Part shown: piece by piece, positions 1-12,600 of the stretch
Position numbering within the stretch: the first letter of the stretch is position 1
How the letters are laid out: each line of letters opens with the position of its first letter
Source of the DNA: Paratinospora sagittata
Lineage: Eukaryota > Streptophyta > Magnoliopsida > Ranunculales > Menispermaceae
NCBI GenBank assembly: GCA_035771175.1
Contig: CM069595.1
Coordinates: 783,122-847,121, forward strand
Length of the DNA: 64,000 nt
Direction of reading: 5' to 3'
Position numbers and translations under genes: made by a program
The notes under the pieces: model-generated
Database searches by the model: none
What the model was told of the DNA's origin: nothing
The model's input: only the letters and a program-made list of their open reading frames with translations

Positions 1-3000
1 AATCCCAAATTAATGATCAATTCTCTTATTGGGGTTTTCATGAATTTATTTATTGTCATCTAATCTACCGTTTTTGTGCTTGCAGTACCATCTAATCTAC
101 ACACATTAATGTAATTGGAACACATGTATATATGAAGCTTACTACTGTTCATGATATATGATTACTCCAAAACCCCCCCAAAAAAAAAAAAAAAAAAAAG
201 AAGAAGAGAGAGAAAGAGAGAGACCATCAACTAATATATAATATTGTTCGATGTTGACGTGGTGCAAGACATCATCAAAACACTTCTACGAGCCTTTTTG
301 TCCCTAAGGACCATAGACCCAAGTAAAATTGATTGACTGATTGGGGAATCAAATCCTTCATTTTGAATTCACCGGCCAGACAGGTGTTTAGTGTCATTTT
401 ACCATCTCGATCTGCCACTATTGGTAGCAAGCATATAGAATCAACATAAAGTTATAATTCCTATCAAAAATGATTTTCCTATACAAAAAAATAACAATAG
501 GATAGAATTGCCACTAGTACCACCAACTTGCATGTACATAAATGCAGAATACCAAATACAAGAATCCATCAAAGAAAGTTATATAAACATATATCATGAT
601 GCGCTCTAGCAAGTAACAACGACTGTCTGCTTAAAAAGCAGCTGCACTCAACAATATGATCGTAAGAGTTGTGACTTGTGAGTTATATATATATAATCCT
701 CTTTGGAATGATTACTTGAAACGATGAGTATTGCTTTTCTTCGAAAACATTGAAAACCTTTTTAGGCAGGCCGGCCAACTATTTAAACTCATATTGTTGA
801 CACTAACTTTGAGAGTTGTTAAATTACTTTGAATTACATGTTGATATGCGATCCAACAACTCTCAAAGTTAGTGTCAATAAGGTGTATTTTTCAAGTAGG
901 TTTCCAAAGCATTTTCCTTATGATATAACCTCTCTAGTATCAGAATGTGTCCAACTCCAAATATCTTTGCTTCCAGAATCGGATTTAGGACAAGTAGATT
1001 TAATTCGTGTCATTTATATCAAACAAGCAGTCTTCTGAAATTATTTAGTTAATGGCAAAAGTCTTTTTTTCTTGACAACAATGGCAAAGTCTTTTTAGGT
1101 GTTTTTAACTGTTCAATTTTGGAGTAAGCTTGGGCTTAAGAAACTTTTTGTTCTCTCTGATGTTAGAAACGCCCTGCAAATTTTGATTCGCAGCTGTGTT
1201 CTGGTTGGTAGATTTTTAGTTGGGTGTATCTCTGAATCTTTCCACAAGACTACAACTACCTTCATAATTTTTATAGCACGACATAATTTAAACTGCTGAC
1301 AACCCTTTCACCAACTTCAAATGCGCTAACTATATATGACAGACAAAATTTCCAGTAAGAATTCTCAGTCAAACCGATAATCCTCGAAATTAAACTTTCC
1401 CAAGTTTGCTATTAGTGATCTGTGATTCTTTTCTGCGAATGGACCGTTTCATTCAGTAATAAAGTTTCCTTCAGAGAGATTCAGTGATCCATCCCAAGCA
1501 ACTTTAAATATATAGCACAAAAACAAAAAGATCCACCATCACCAACTTATTTTTCTTGTCAAACTCTTCATCTTCGTGTTTCCAAGTTTTATGCCATTGC
1601 GTTGTAATGCAATTCCACGATCATGTTTCCCTAACACAGCATTAACGTTTGAACCTCAGCGTGCATAGTCGAAACCATTCAAGTTGGGCTCCTTGAATTA
1701 TCATGTAAAACGTGGAGATACCTCATTCACTTGCACAGAAAACCCAGCAATTATATTTGCAACAAAGATATTCCAATAACTAACTGGTGATGCAATAAAC
1801 CTGAAATAGAAATAGTCAAAACAAGAAGAAAGAATGAAAAGAAACACAAGATCAAACAGTTTGACAATATACCTGCTTGCCGCCTATGCCCAAATGACAA
1901 TCCATTCTTCAAAACCAATTCCCAGCCCCTTTTGCATTCATAGACACTATTAGCAGGTTAGGTAGGTTACAATGAAGACTCCCACAGAGGCTACTAATTA
2001 GTCCTGTAAAGTAGCAGATAAGAGATCAACTCCAGCATGACAAGGAAGCACCACCTCAAAGGACGGACCATTTAGAGATTTCTTTTCACTGCCACCAACC
2101 AAACAGTCTTGCATGGGACTTCATCCAATGTGGATGTGCAGTACTCTCTGAGTCTAAGCCTTCCTTACTCCCAAGGAAATCAAACAGCCTAGAAAACTTA
2201 CTCTTGCCAAAGCACCTCACCTTGCATCAAACACTATGAGCTCACAAACTCTTTTACTTGGAGTTAATGGTGTAGTAGTGGTCAATGAAAAATGCACTCA
2301 AGCAAAATCAAGAGCTACTGGCTAGAATGGAAGCGTAAATGCAAATGGGAACCAATATTAACACGGAGTTCACAGCAAATCACTAGGTTTTCTTAGGTCC
2401 ATAATGATTTTTTAGATACTATGAAAGCTAAAATTACAGTCTCATAACTCTTTGCCAATACTATTCCAAGACCTGGAAATGATTGACAAAATAAGACCAT
2501 TATATATGCCCATGGTTTAGTGCTAGCTGCTGCTCTTTAATAAGAACCCCAAATTTCAACATACAGCAAAGAATAGCCACAAGAAGCAGTCTTATGAATG
2601 ATTTTACACTAGGGACTACATTGGCCACTCTATGGAATCAATAACATTGCAAGCTCAACTGTTGCATTCTTTGTGAAACACAAGCAATGTTGTTTCATGA
2701 ACTAAATTGGGTAGCAGTCTCAGATAAACACAGCTGAATCTAGCGGATTGATATAAAAGAACTAAAAGACACATGAAGAATTAGGTACTTATCTACAAAT
2801 AATTTATTCATGGAACTAGATCTTACGTAAACTTTGCAACCTCAATAAAAAAGATCAAAACATTGTCTAAAGACTGATATTACGAACAGGGTCCACAAAA
2901 TATCTAATTATCTGATCTGATACATATGTATGATTGTATGTATGTATGTATCCACACAACTAAACATATGCTGGGCAAACAGAATCTTATACACTGCTTC

Positions 3001-3173
3001 ATTGTACCCGAGATGCAATCAGATTATATGCTTGTTGTACAGATCTTACACCTAGCAATCTAGGAGAGAACTCAATAGGGGTCAGCCATCAGCTATAAAA
3101 TTCCCAAAATGATTAATCAATAAAACACAACCCATAAATGTTAACCTAAAACTTCACATTCTTACTGCCAATC
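1..3173. other. Left flank and probable HYH 3' UTR/downstream DNA
   Basis: No protein-coding exon could be supported here. The part nearest 3173 should hold the 3' UTR of the minus-strand bZIP gene, but I cannot place a polyadenylation site. The stretch contains an A-rich/GA-rich run (about 175-222), a perfect inverted repeat (797-878, listed separately) and otherwise ordinary AT-rich sequence. Short open frames at 829-1038 and 1099-1299 show no recognisable family or splice context. Confidence 0.5.
797..878. repeat. Perfect 24-bp inverted repeat with 34-nt loop
   Basis: Bases 797-820 are the exact reverse complement of 855-878, separated by 34 bases (821-854). The arm is mixed in sequence, not a simple repeat, and reads TTGACACTAACTTT at its left start. 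Transcribed on either strand it would fold into a strong hairpin of about 82 nt. It could be the remnant of a small foldback element or a miRNA-like precursor. There is no further pairing outside the 24-bp arms and I recognise no known miRNA in it. Confidence 0.85.
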
Positions 3174-3725
3174 TCAGTTCTTGCCAGACTCATCATATTT
3201 TCGCTCAACACTTTCATCAACTTTAGGCCTTGTGTTCATAAGGATCTGAAAGTCGCAAAAACCTGGAAATTACTAGACTGCATGATGTAATCAAATTTTC
3301 AAAAGAAAGCATACTGCTCAGAGAGTTCACCTTTCGAAGCATGGTATTCTCATTGATCAGAGTGGATATCTTCTCCTCTAGTTTGGAATTCTTGTCCTGC
3401 AAGTCTTTGGCTCTTGATTCCAGATCATTGACATAGACCTTCTTTCTTTCTCGTGCTTGCTGGGCAGAAACTCTGTTCCTGAGCAATCTGATCTTTTTAA
3501 ATTTAAACATTGATCAGGTAACCAGGAAATAACAATCTGCAGAGGATAAAGCCAATAAAGGGAGCAGAATACTACTGATCACGCAGCAAGGCTTTTATTG
3601 GAAAATACAGCTGAAACAAGCTCTATTTAGTAAGATTTTCTATCATGCAGCAAAGCTAGATCCTAATTAATCCTATAAAACGTACACCATATTAAGTCAA
3701 GAATAAAAAGAAGAAAGATAACACC

Positions 3726-3765
<40 letters not shown>

Positions 3766-6700
3766 CCTCAACTTCTCCCAGTTTTAACTGATTTGAAATC
3801 ATCAATTAAAACAGAAATTGACAAGCTACGACAGATAAAGGGGATAATACAGCACGAACCAAGCTGCAAGCCAATTACTGACCAAAAAAACTGCCACAAG
3901 TTCTATTACAAAAGTAGGTGCTGTAGTGCACACAAGATGAAGATATTTGTCCGTCACATAAACTATATAGCACCTAAACAGTACATGGAAATATAGTTCC
4001 CAAAACTTGCTCTGCTGATTATATCTCATGGTTCCAGGGAGTCATAATGAAGTAATGATCCGATACACATCAGGACACAGTCAAAGACAAAAAGAAAGAA
4101 AATAAAACACTTTCCCACCATGTCTCATTTTAAATTATTTGAAATCATCATTCATACAGATTCTGGAAAACATAAAATATACCAAATGACACAGAAGGCT
4201 AGAATAATATATGCAAAGCTGTTATCTGGCCAATTTGTTTTAAGAAAAGAAACAAAAAAGTAATGATTTTAAAAACAATAGAAAGCATGCACCGAAAGAA
4301 TCTTTGCTTCTACCAAATATCACATTTTCAAAAGTACTTTTCATGGCTACATGGGGCTTTTAAGTTTTACCAAAACATGAACCCAACTATTGACAATACC
4401 AATGTTATAGTAACTTACCAAATGTATTAGAGCCAAGAAAAATGACAATCTTGATGGACCAAGGGCCTATTCTGCCCAATCTAAAATCATCTTGCTGCCC
4501 TTTCTTGAACTTTAATCCAAACCAAACAAGTTTAAAGAAGATCAGATCCAATAATCACATGTTAAAAACAGACCGAAAAAATGGAAATAGAAATTTAAAA
4601 ACCTGAAATTTAAAAATTCGAAGTACATGCTTCGTTCAATTTTCCAAACTAACTAAAAAGTTGACGGTCAACCAGTTCAATCTACTCAGTGACAATCTTG
4701 TGGGAATAACTCCCCATGGTTTTGACAACTATTTTTTAGGTTCCAAGATTGATTTGCTACCATATTTCAAGTCACGATGTTGAATGAACCCTTTGAAATT
4801 AAAAACAATAATGAATATGCAAAGATTATACCATTGAACAATGTCGTGAATGAGGCATTGAACAGAAGGATTTTCAATATCATTTTACAGACACAAAAGT
4901 TTCTATAAAAGGATCTAGTTATTTAATCTGTTAGAAAATGGTGGTGATGGTGGAGCGGCTGGAGCCAAGGGGTTGAGGAAGGATGGTTGGGGTGGGAGGA
5001 GAATGGTAGGAATAGGGATTGTCGGAACCATGACAAAAGTGAAAATGGGCATTGTGTCAAGGTGATCCAACCATGTGAATCTTGTACTTGTGTTCCTTCT
5101 AAGGAAAATACAAGTTTTATGTGGAACTGATGCAATAATAAAAACAAGGTTGACAATCCCTTTTTTTAATTTTTTCTGTGATTATTGAATTCTAATTCAT
5201 AATTTTTTAGCAAGTCTAAACAGAATTGACATTCCAGATGCAACCCAATCCATAAGGTGCATACCATTGACCACTCCTTCCATGTCTAGCAACCAAAATC
5301 ATCATGTGTATACAACATACTTATAGAGGTTTCTGTACCATGCTTCTGATGAGATTTTATTTTTCTTTGTAAAAGTGGACATGCAAAAAGCCCTATGAAT
5401 AGTAATTTAAAAATGAAAGCAACATCTCTAATATAATTTTTTCAAAGATTGTTCTTTTAGATTTAGAATTCTACAATTTGAGTTGGTCAACTAACTGTCT
5501 ACTTTACAAACATTTTTGAGCCATTTATTTGTAACTTTTCAGTTTGCACAATCTGTTAGAAAGCTTGTATATGAATCATAGCAAAGCAAAGCTCTAGAAC
5601 ATTTCAAACATTTACCTCACGAACTATGAACAGCTGAGAAAACAAAGAACTCCATTAATTCCACTGTCCAGATCTAAAGTTTCAATTGATTTTATTAATA
5701 CTAGTTGAGGGATATGCACACTATCCCTTTTGATTGAATGTATTCATCTTCACCTATAATGAATTAATTAAGAAAATTCAAGGGTAAGACATGAAAATCA
5801 TTCAAGAACATATTGATCAATATGACAAAGACCCCCCGAAAACTACAGTGCTTACACGCAACCGATTTCGCGCAGCTCATCCCTTGCTTGTTCCCTCACT
5901 GCACAATATTACTGATAAATGACTATGGAAGTGACAAATCTCTAAGATCTACATCAAGAGTTCAACATATGAATTGATGATAATCTCAAAATTCATGTCT
6001 TAAGAATGCAAACCAACCAAAACTTTAGAATGCTCTAAATAAAATAAACAACATAGAGAATCCAACTTATATGTACCAACTCAACTTTGTACGTGCAATT
6101 GATACAGAATCCATACTTTTCTGGAGCGTCTAGAAAGAACAGCAAAGGGATTGGAAATCTAGCTCAGCTTTAAGAAAGCATTTAAACCGTTCAAAAGGCC
6201 AACATTATAGGCAAGAAAGAGGTTTTTGATGTACGTAGTATTGATGTTCAGCAAGGTTATTGCAACTTGCAAGTTCAAAATGAATCACTATAGCGATAAA
6301 TAAGATGAAAAGAACCATTCAAGACTGTCCAACAACTGGTTTTCTCATCCAAAACTTCAATTCCAGGCTAAATGAAACAGTTAGAGCATTTGACACAAAA
6401 TATAACTACTAAAGACTCAACAAAGTTCAATTGCTCCCAACATTTTCATTTATTCGTTATTAGGCAAAACGACCTATATATGCACCCCACTCACGCATTG
6501 ACTGAAATGATTACTTGAGACCGGTCACTGGAGTACTCATTCAACCATAAGAGGTCAAGCTAGGGGCCACGAATCGTCTGTGGCTGCTTAGCTCGTCTCT
6601 CATTCCCAGCTTACTGTATCTGCCATTTGTATTATTAATTCTCTGAGTCTCACCCCCACAAATATTAAAGAAATCCACACCTCTCCTAACCATGATTTTA

Positions 6701-7298
6701 TTTTATTTTTTTTTTTTAAATGAAGTTGAAGTCCCAGAAGGCTGCATCTCTGTCTCTGAAGCATTTCTTACATGTCATCAACTTTTTATCGAATTATTGC
6801 ACTTCTCTGCTGTTGGTCCATTTGTCCAAATCTTGAAGAAAAATCCTCATAGATGTGTAGAGGTAGAAGTAGAAGTAGAAGTAAAGGGTTAAAAGTGGGA
6901 AAATAGGGGGAAAGAGGAAAAAAAAAAAAAAAAACAGCACCTCTTGAGCTTCCGGTACTCTCTGTCGACTGGATTCCTTCCACTCCGACGTTTCCCAGTG
7001 AGTCTGTTACTGCTATTGCTCCGCTGAAGGTCGGTCGTCCTCATCGGATCATCTCCAGCCGATCCAGTTTCCACGTCGGGAACAGTGAAAAGATCTTCGT
7101 CACTGTCCTCTACAACACCAAAATACAACCAACCCCTATGTATAATTGAAATTAAAAGAGAGAGAGAGAGAGAGAGAAGGAGATAGAGAGGCTTGAAGAT
7201 CACATACCTACTTTGTTCTTCTCTCGTGGAGGAGGAAATGAACTGGTGCTGTGGTCGGGAGTAGTGGAGGAGGGATTAGTACCGTCCGGAAGTGACAT
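3174..7298 (-). CDS. HYH: HYH/HY5-like bZIP transcription factor
   Basis: A small light-signalling bZIP factor of the HY5/HYH family: a nuclear DNA-binding protein that recognises ACGT-core (G-box-like) elements, promotes photomorphogenesis and is degraded through COP1. Four coding exons on the minus strand join in frame: 7298-7208, 7109-6941, 3487-3331 and 3245-3174 (489 bp, 162 aa). All introns are GT-AG. The N-terminal half carries the COP1-binding type motif [14 protein letters not shown] (about residues 31-44). The [13 protein letters not shown] stretch leads into the basic region [14 protein letters not shown] and a leucine zipper ending INENTMLRK. The wording of the basic region and C-terminus (LMNTRP) is closer to HYH than to HY5. 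The start is the ATG at 7296-7298, giving MSLPDG. Intron 2 is unusually long (about 3.45 kb) and holds an exon-like island (5858-5898). Family assignment is secure; HYH versus HY5 orthology is inferred by recall of the families. Confidence 0.93.
3736..3761. repeat. (CA)n microsatellite in HYH intron 2
   Basis: A run of CA dinucleotides follows a short CCCA repeat inside the long second intron of the bZIP gene. It is a simple sequence repeat with no evident function. Confidence 0.85.
5858..5898 (-). other. Exon-like island inside HYH intron 2 (candidate cassette exon)
   Basis: On the minus strand a 41-nt block, much more GC-rich than its surroundings, is preceded by TTGTGCAG and followed by GTGTAAGC, so it has both an acceptor and a donor. 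Spliced between coding exons 2 and 3 it would read seven new codons and then hit TGA, so inclusion would truncate the protein before the bZIP. Only the splice-site look and composition support it; it may be non-functional. Confidence 0.35.
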
Positions 7299-8368
7299 TG
7301 TTTGAAATCCGGCGAGATCACCGGCAAAGATGGGAAAGAGAAGAAGGGACTGCAAAAAAGAGAAAAACAAAGAATTATCGTGAAGGTGTGTTTTTGGGGA
7401 GGGGAGCGGAGCGGAGCAATTGCGATTTGCGAATCAACGGAAGTAGAAGGAGAGACGTGGCTCTACTGCAGCTTCTTCTCTTCTGCTTCTTATTTAGTCT
7501 TTTTCTTGTCTAATTTCAACTCTACTCTCTACTCAGCGACTGGCGGAAAGTGGTGTGGCAGGAAATTGGAATGTGGGCGTTACGTTCGGCATTTGGCCTC
7601 TGGTTACTGGCGTGAGATACAACACGTTGCCACTTTTTCGAATTTTCAAGCAACATTTATTTATTCTTAAATTATACATCATAGTTAGTATCCAAAAAAA
7701 TATTCTCAAAATAAAGTAAGCAAATAAATAATTTAATAAAATAACAATGTGAAAGTGCATGATCTCGGTCTCGTTGCTTTTTTTTTTTTTTTTTTTCAAA
7801 GCAACGTAATCAACATCTATTTCCCTATTTGGAAATTGTACAATTGAGTAAAGAGAGATGGAATAAAATAATAGGCGCTTTTTTTCTAGTTTTGGTCATT
7901 CGTTTTTATTATTATATAGGGAGGAGAGGAGAATCCGACTCTCTTTTTTTTCCCTATTCGTGGGTGAATATACAATATAATATATAGTGGAGGGAAGCAT
8001 ATTTTTTTTATTTGTGACAAACGTTTGTTAGTTTTAATAGTGTATATTCTAACCTTTTTATTTAAAATCGAGAGTTCGATTTCTTTTCTTCGTAAATAAA
8101 TTAGAGTTTTTCTTCTTCTAATAAAATTAAGAGTGAAACTATGGTCGTTAGATCACATGATTCTCATCTTAGCCCCTTATGCCTCATGTCGTTGTGCTCG
8201 TCTTTCTCTATCTCAATGTCGGTATCCTCGTGTTAGCACTCAAAAAAGAAAAAAAAGGTTTCTTATTTGTGATTTGTGAAGCAGCTGCGTAGCGCAGGTT
8301 TAGCTTTAACTAATTATCTAATCAACATTTTTTTAATAGCTCCAATAAACACTACGCATTATATGAAT
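7299..8368. other. HYH promoter/leader and intergenic DNA
   Basis: Contains the presumed 5' leader and promoter of the minus-strand bZIP gene, rich in GA on the plus strand, followed by AT-rich DNA with poly-T runs. The overlapping open frames at 7292-7513 and 7302-7670 have no family resemblance and lie in the leader. Nothing else recognised. Confidence 0.5.
7454..7461. promoter_or_regulatory. ACGT-core element upstream of HYH
   Basis: The sequence GACGTGGC (GCCACGTC on the gene strand) lies about 155 bp upstream of the HYH start codon. ACGT-core sites of this kind are bound by HY5/HYH and other bZIP proteins, so feedback control is possible. A second ACGT core lies near 7579. This is motif matching only. 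Confidence 0.35.
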
Positions 8369-9085
8369 GGATCCGACTATTTTCACTTACCCTTTCTTAT
8401 CTCTTCACCCAGTTACTCTCTTTACCCACACAAAATTTAAAATCAATCATTTTCTCTCTCTTCACCATTTCTTCAAGTTTTTTAATCATTCAAAGGGTTA
8501 AAAATACCGTTATGAAGATTTGTGAGTAACAACGTCGCAAAATCTTACGAAAAATCGGATTATTTTGGGTTTTTGAGGTCTCAAACTCAAAGTGATTCAA
8601 GTGTAATCTTGATTACAAATCGATAAGTAAATCATGATTTTTACATATTTTAATTTGATTTTAATATTACATTGTTGGATTTGAATGTTTATTTACAAAA
8701 AAAAGGATAAAAATGGTCCAATGAGGTGACAAAAACGGGTTCTAGAAACTCATTTCGTGCCTCAGAATCGTAAACGTCCGACCTACTAGGGTCGGATATT
8801 TCTCTTTATTCTAACCACGATAGGTTGAACATAAAGAGGTATGTCCGACCTAATAGGGTTGGACAATGCTTTTTTTAATTTTTTTTCTTTTTTGTTTGAC
8901 TTGTTAAGGTCGGACAGATTTTATTATGTTCATCCATGCAGGGTCAAACACATCCAATTCAGGAGCCATTGTTTTTAGTTTCGAAACTCATTTTCCCTCC
9001 CCTTTTTGCTTCAATTTTGAGTATGTTTATATATATATAAAAAAAAAACTTTAAAAAGATTAAAATTGTGAAAATGTAAACAAGA
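8369..9085 (+). mobile_element. Right-truncated non-autonomous Mutator-like element copy
   Basis: Starts with GGATCCGACTATTTTCAC, matching the terminus of the complete element at 56160-57292, and then stays similar through shared blocks (the ATTTCTTCAAGTTTTT block, the AAAGTGATTCAAGTGTAATCT block, the TCCGACCTA..AGGGT motif and the CATCCATGCAGGGTC block). Similarity fades near 9085 and no right terminal inverted repeat is visible, so the right end is lost. It has no coding capacity. Relative to the other copy it lacks the 245-bp segment with the duplicated CGGGGGTA block. The right boundary is approximate. Confidence 0.75.
8776..8864. repeat. Two near-palindromes inside the Mutator-like copy
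   Basis: GTCCGACCTA followed by an AGGGTCGGA-type arm occurs at 8776-8797 and again at 8843-8864, each a short imperfect palindrome. A related motif is kept in the second copy near 56856. These may be subterminal or internal binding-type repeats of the element family. Confidence 0.6.
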
Positions 9086-9686
9086 TGGCAGCGATGAGAG
9101 ATGTTGTCTGCTTCATGTTCTAGTTTATTTTCTAATTTCCGGTCAAGATACAAGCCTGGGCCTGACCTGATGTCACATGTAACCATTCATGCTTCTGACT
9201 TAGTCATTTTGCTGCACTTGGAACGTTATTACAATCGAAAGAGATGAATGACAATCATTCCCATAGATCACTGAAGGATATGCTCAATCGCTTCTAGGAG
9301 GGGATCCGATGATATTAGCACGCGTGTAAGCATATATTTCAACCAAGACAAATAACATAGTTTAAATAGTTTTTTACAATAGGCTCCCTTGGATAAAGCA
9401 ACGATATAGGTGTCAATAAGCTTTTCTAGAATACCAGTCCTCCCTTGTGCCTCAGCCATTACATTTTCACGCACCTAAATTTGAATCAATCCACGTCTTC
9501 ATTTCCTTAGTCTTCTTCAGACATGTTCTACTCTGTTCTGATTACTTACATAACTTTGCAAATATTTGGTAACCATATATTGTCAGTCAACCAATGCCAT
9601 TACCTGATTTTCAATGTGTCATCAGAGTAGTTTAGAAGGAGACCAAAGAAGCAACTAATTAAATATAGAAATCCATAATAGAGCTT
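9086..9686. other. Intergenic DNA downstream of the membrane-protein gene
   Basis: Probably includes the 3' UTR of the minus-strand gene that ends at 9687. An open frame at 9268-9474 (minus) is preceded by an AG acceptor-like site at about 9475 and has coding-like composition, but I could not link it in phase to any gene or family. Nothing else recognised. Confidence 0.4.
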
Positions 9687-12600
9687 TTATGCCCAAAGTA
9701 GAGTTACTGCAAAAAAAAGCACAAGGGCCAATCCAAAACAGATTCCCATAATAGTCGTAAATGCCTGCCAGGGTAGACAAAGATGAAGGAGGAAAGGGGG
9801 TGTCACAAATGGGAAACAGATGAACACCCAATGAGGACAGGTGAATACTAAAATTTTTTCCTTACCCTTCCTTGAGACTCAAACTTGAATTTCATCGTGA
9901 ACCAAGTTAGTCCTCTATCTACAAAAGGAGCAAGTGCAAGGGCCCTGCATGGGTGAATCCACAATAGTTTAGTCGTCTGATGCAAACATATTGAATATTC
10001 AATACACAACTGGAGTGAATAAAAGGGTATTTTTGCATCCAATCCCTATTAAATATGAAAGAATAGGATACACACCCCTCACTCGTAATTTGATGGTCTT
10101 AGTCCATCTTTGATTGTGTTAACCTGTGTTGACTCATACAACATACATTAAACTAACAAAATTTCTAAACCATGAGGCTCATTTAAAATCTAGTAGCTTT
10201 TGACGAGTCAATGCTGGTAAAGCAAGTTGGAGGGACAAATCATTGTATTACATTTGGGTGAGCAGTTCCTCATTTTCTCTAGAGGCAAGAAGATTATTGC
10301 AACAGGAAGCTCACAGTTGCTTTTGGTTCTTGATCCAAAAATAAATATTTAAATACTATGATATAGTTCAAAAACTTGGGTTGTCTTATAGTGATAGTGA
10401 TATTAAATACTGCAAAACTCGTTTAATATAAAATTGAAAAAGAAGATATATTTTTAAGGTTCAAAAGCAGCTCACTTGTAATTAGTAGATGAGAAAAAGT
10501 TTAAAAGCTTTCTTGACTTTAAAAAACAAACAAAAAAACACCAACAATAAAAGTGACCCTACTTTATGGGTTGTATCTTAATTTTTTTGTTTTCAAGAAC
10601 AAAAAATTGTATCTGAATCATAAACCAAATATGAATAACTCTCACTCACTCTAGTCTATAGATTAAGAATAGCATTTGAAGTTTTTCAGTTATAATAGAT
10701 AACCTAAGCAAGCATGCGACCATAGTCCCCACTTATCAACACAGGAGAAACTGAGAAACTTACCCTCCAATCCTAGCAAGCTTAGTAACCTGGCTTCCTG
10801 CCCATACCATTGCCATTACTTTGAGAAACCTGCCAAAAAAAAAAAAAAACCACAAAAAGAAAGAAAAGAGCATTGTAAGGATGAGAGTATCATTATCTCC
10901 AAGTTTTCAAAACGAGAAGGACGTTACCTTTTAACAGCTGCAGCATACCCCATTCTTCCTGGAACTGGAGCAACATAAAACCTATAGGGGAGAAGAAAAA
11001 ACACATAGTGAACCATGCACAAAACAGCTCAATATCATAATAGTTAATAAAATAAAACATATGCTCAGAATATCCTTGCACAAACAAATTTAAAATCCTA
11101 AATGCAAGTAGGATACTCAGACATACCAAACTACAAGAAATGTTGTTAGATAATAGATAGTATTCAGTAGCCCATATGACAAGATTCCAGAAATTCCATA
11201 TCTCCTCAACCTCTTCATCAACCTGGGAAGTTTTCATCATTCCACATTATAATCAAATATTCATCAATAATCAGCACTTCAGGTGTTACAATACACAGAT
11301 GTAAGACAATGTTTAACAAAATGAGTTTAGGTTATAAATTTCATGCAGGCGATATACAAAAAAAATGAAGTGAAGCTTCAAGCCAGCAAATATCTGAGGC
11401 AGAATCTGACTAACAAAATCAGAAAGTAATAAACAAGACTTGGTTGAGGGAGTAGTGACTTAATGATACCAATAACTTGTTATTCTATTTATCTCTTCTT
11501 CACTGTTTAAATAATAAGTTTTCAAGCTTCAAAAATAGGTACAGGGTACATAGTTTACTTTTGCTTTCTTTTTTAATACCAGGGAGTATTCAAGCTTTCA
11601 AGTCAAATGGAAAAAGACATTAAAATTGGAACAAGGTCATGACATGCATGAATCAATCTAGGATTCCCATGTATTGGAGAACAAATTATAAAAAGAAGTA
11701 TTATATTGGTATATGGAGTACAATAAAAATGAAGATGTCATGCTTTAGAAAGACTCATTAAGTTCAACGAACGTGCAAAGTTGTGCATTTGTTGAAAAGC
11801 TTATCAAAGGAGACCACCGGCACTCATCCCCCCCCCAGAAAAAAAAAAAAGAAAAAGAGAGAACTAAAAGAAAACACACCATTTTAAGTGACCCAAAGAA
11901 AAAATCAGCATCCCTTTGGATTAGACTAATGAAACAGTAAGGCTATAGCAAATACTCATTGGCTGCGAGGGTTTTTGCTTGCTGACTTTCACTTTGTCCC
12001 TTTAAACCTAGAGAAACACATTGTCATGCAAGAGAAATCAGGAGGAAGGCATTATACTAAACTTTAATATTTCCAATCAGCAATACCATCCTAATCGTAA
12101 ACCTAATTTGAACTTACCATCATGATCAGCAAAAGAGCCTTGAATATCGGGAGTATTATAAGTCTGAGAATGAGACTAAGTAAAATCATGTTAGTTAAAC
12201 GACAATAATAATTTTTAAACAAAAAGCACTAAATAACGATATAAAGCAATAGGAACTGCTTTCCTGGGTTACTCTATAACTTCTTTTTTTTATTCATCTT
12301 CTTCATTTTCTTAATAGTTTATTAATTAATTAATTTTCCGAATTCCCCCATTTTAGATAAGAAAAGGATCAATGCAAATTTAAAAACTTTCCACAGGAGT
12401 GGATATGAGGGTTATTTGGTTAGTCAGCTCTAGATTCGTCATAGAGTATTGCCCTTAGCCATGTAATGCAAAGAATGTATCATGGATCAACAAAAGAGCA
12501 TGTAATAAACAGGGGGGCAAATGCTTATCCGGATGCATTCAAAGACTCTTTCAGGTGTAGCAGACACATGGAGCACATAAGGTAAAATGGAAGTACCATT

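Noticed and set aside
9268..9474. Minus-strand frame with coding-like sequence downstream of the membrane-protein gene
   Set aside because: No partner exon, family or consistent splice phase could be found; it is left as unexplained.
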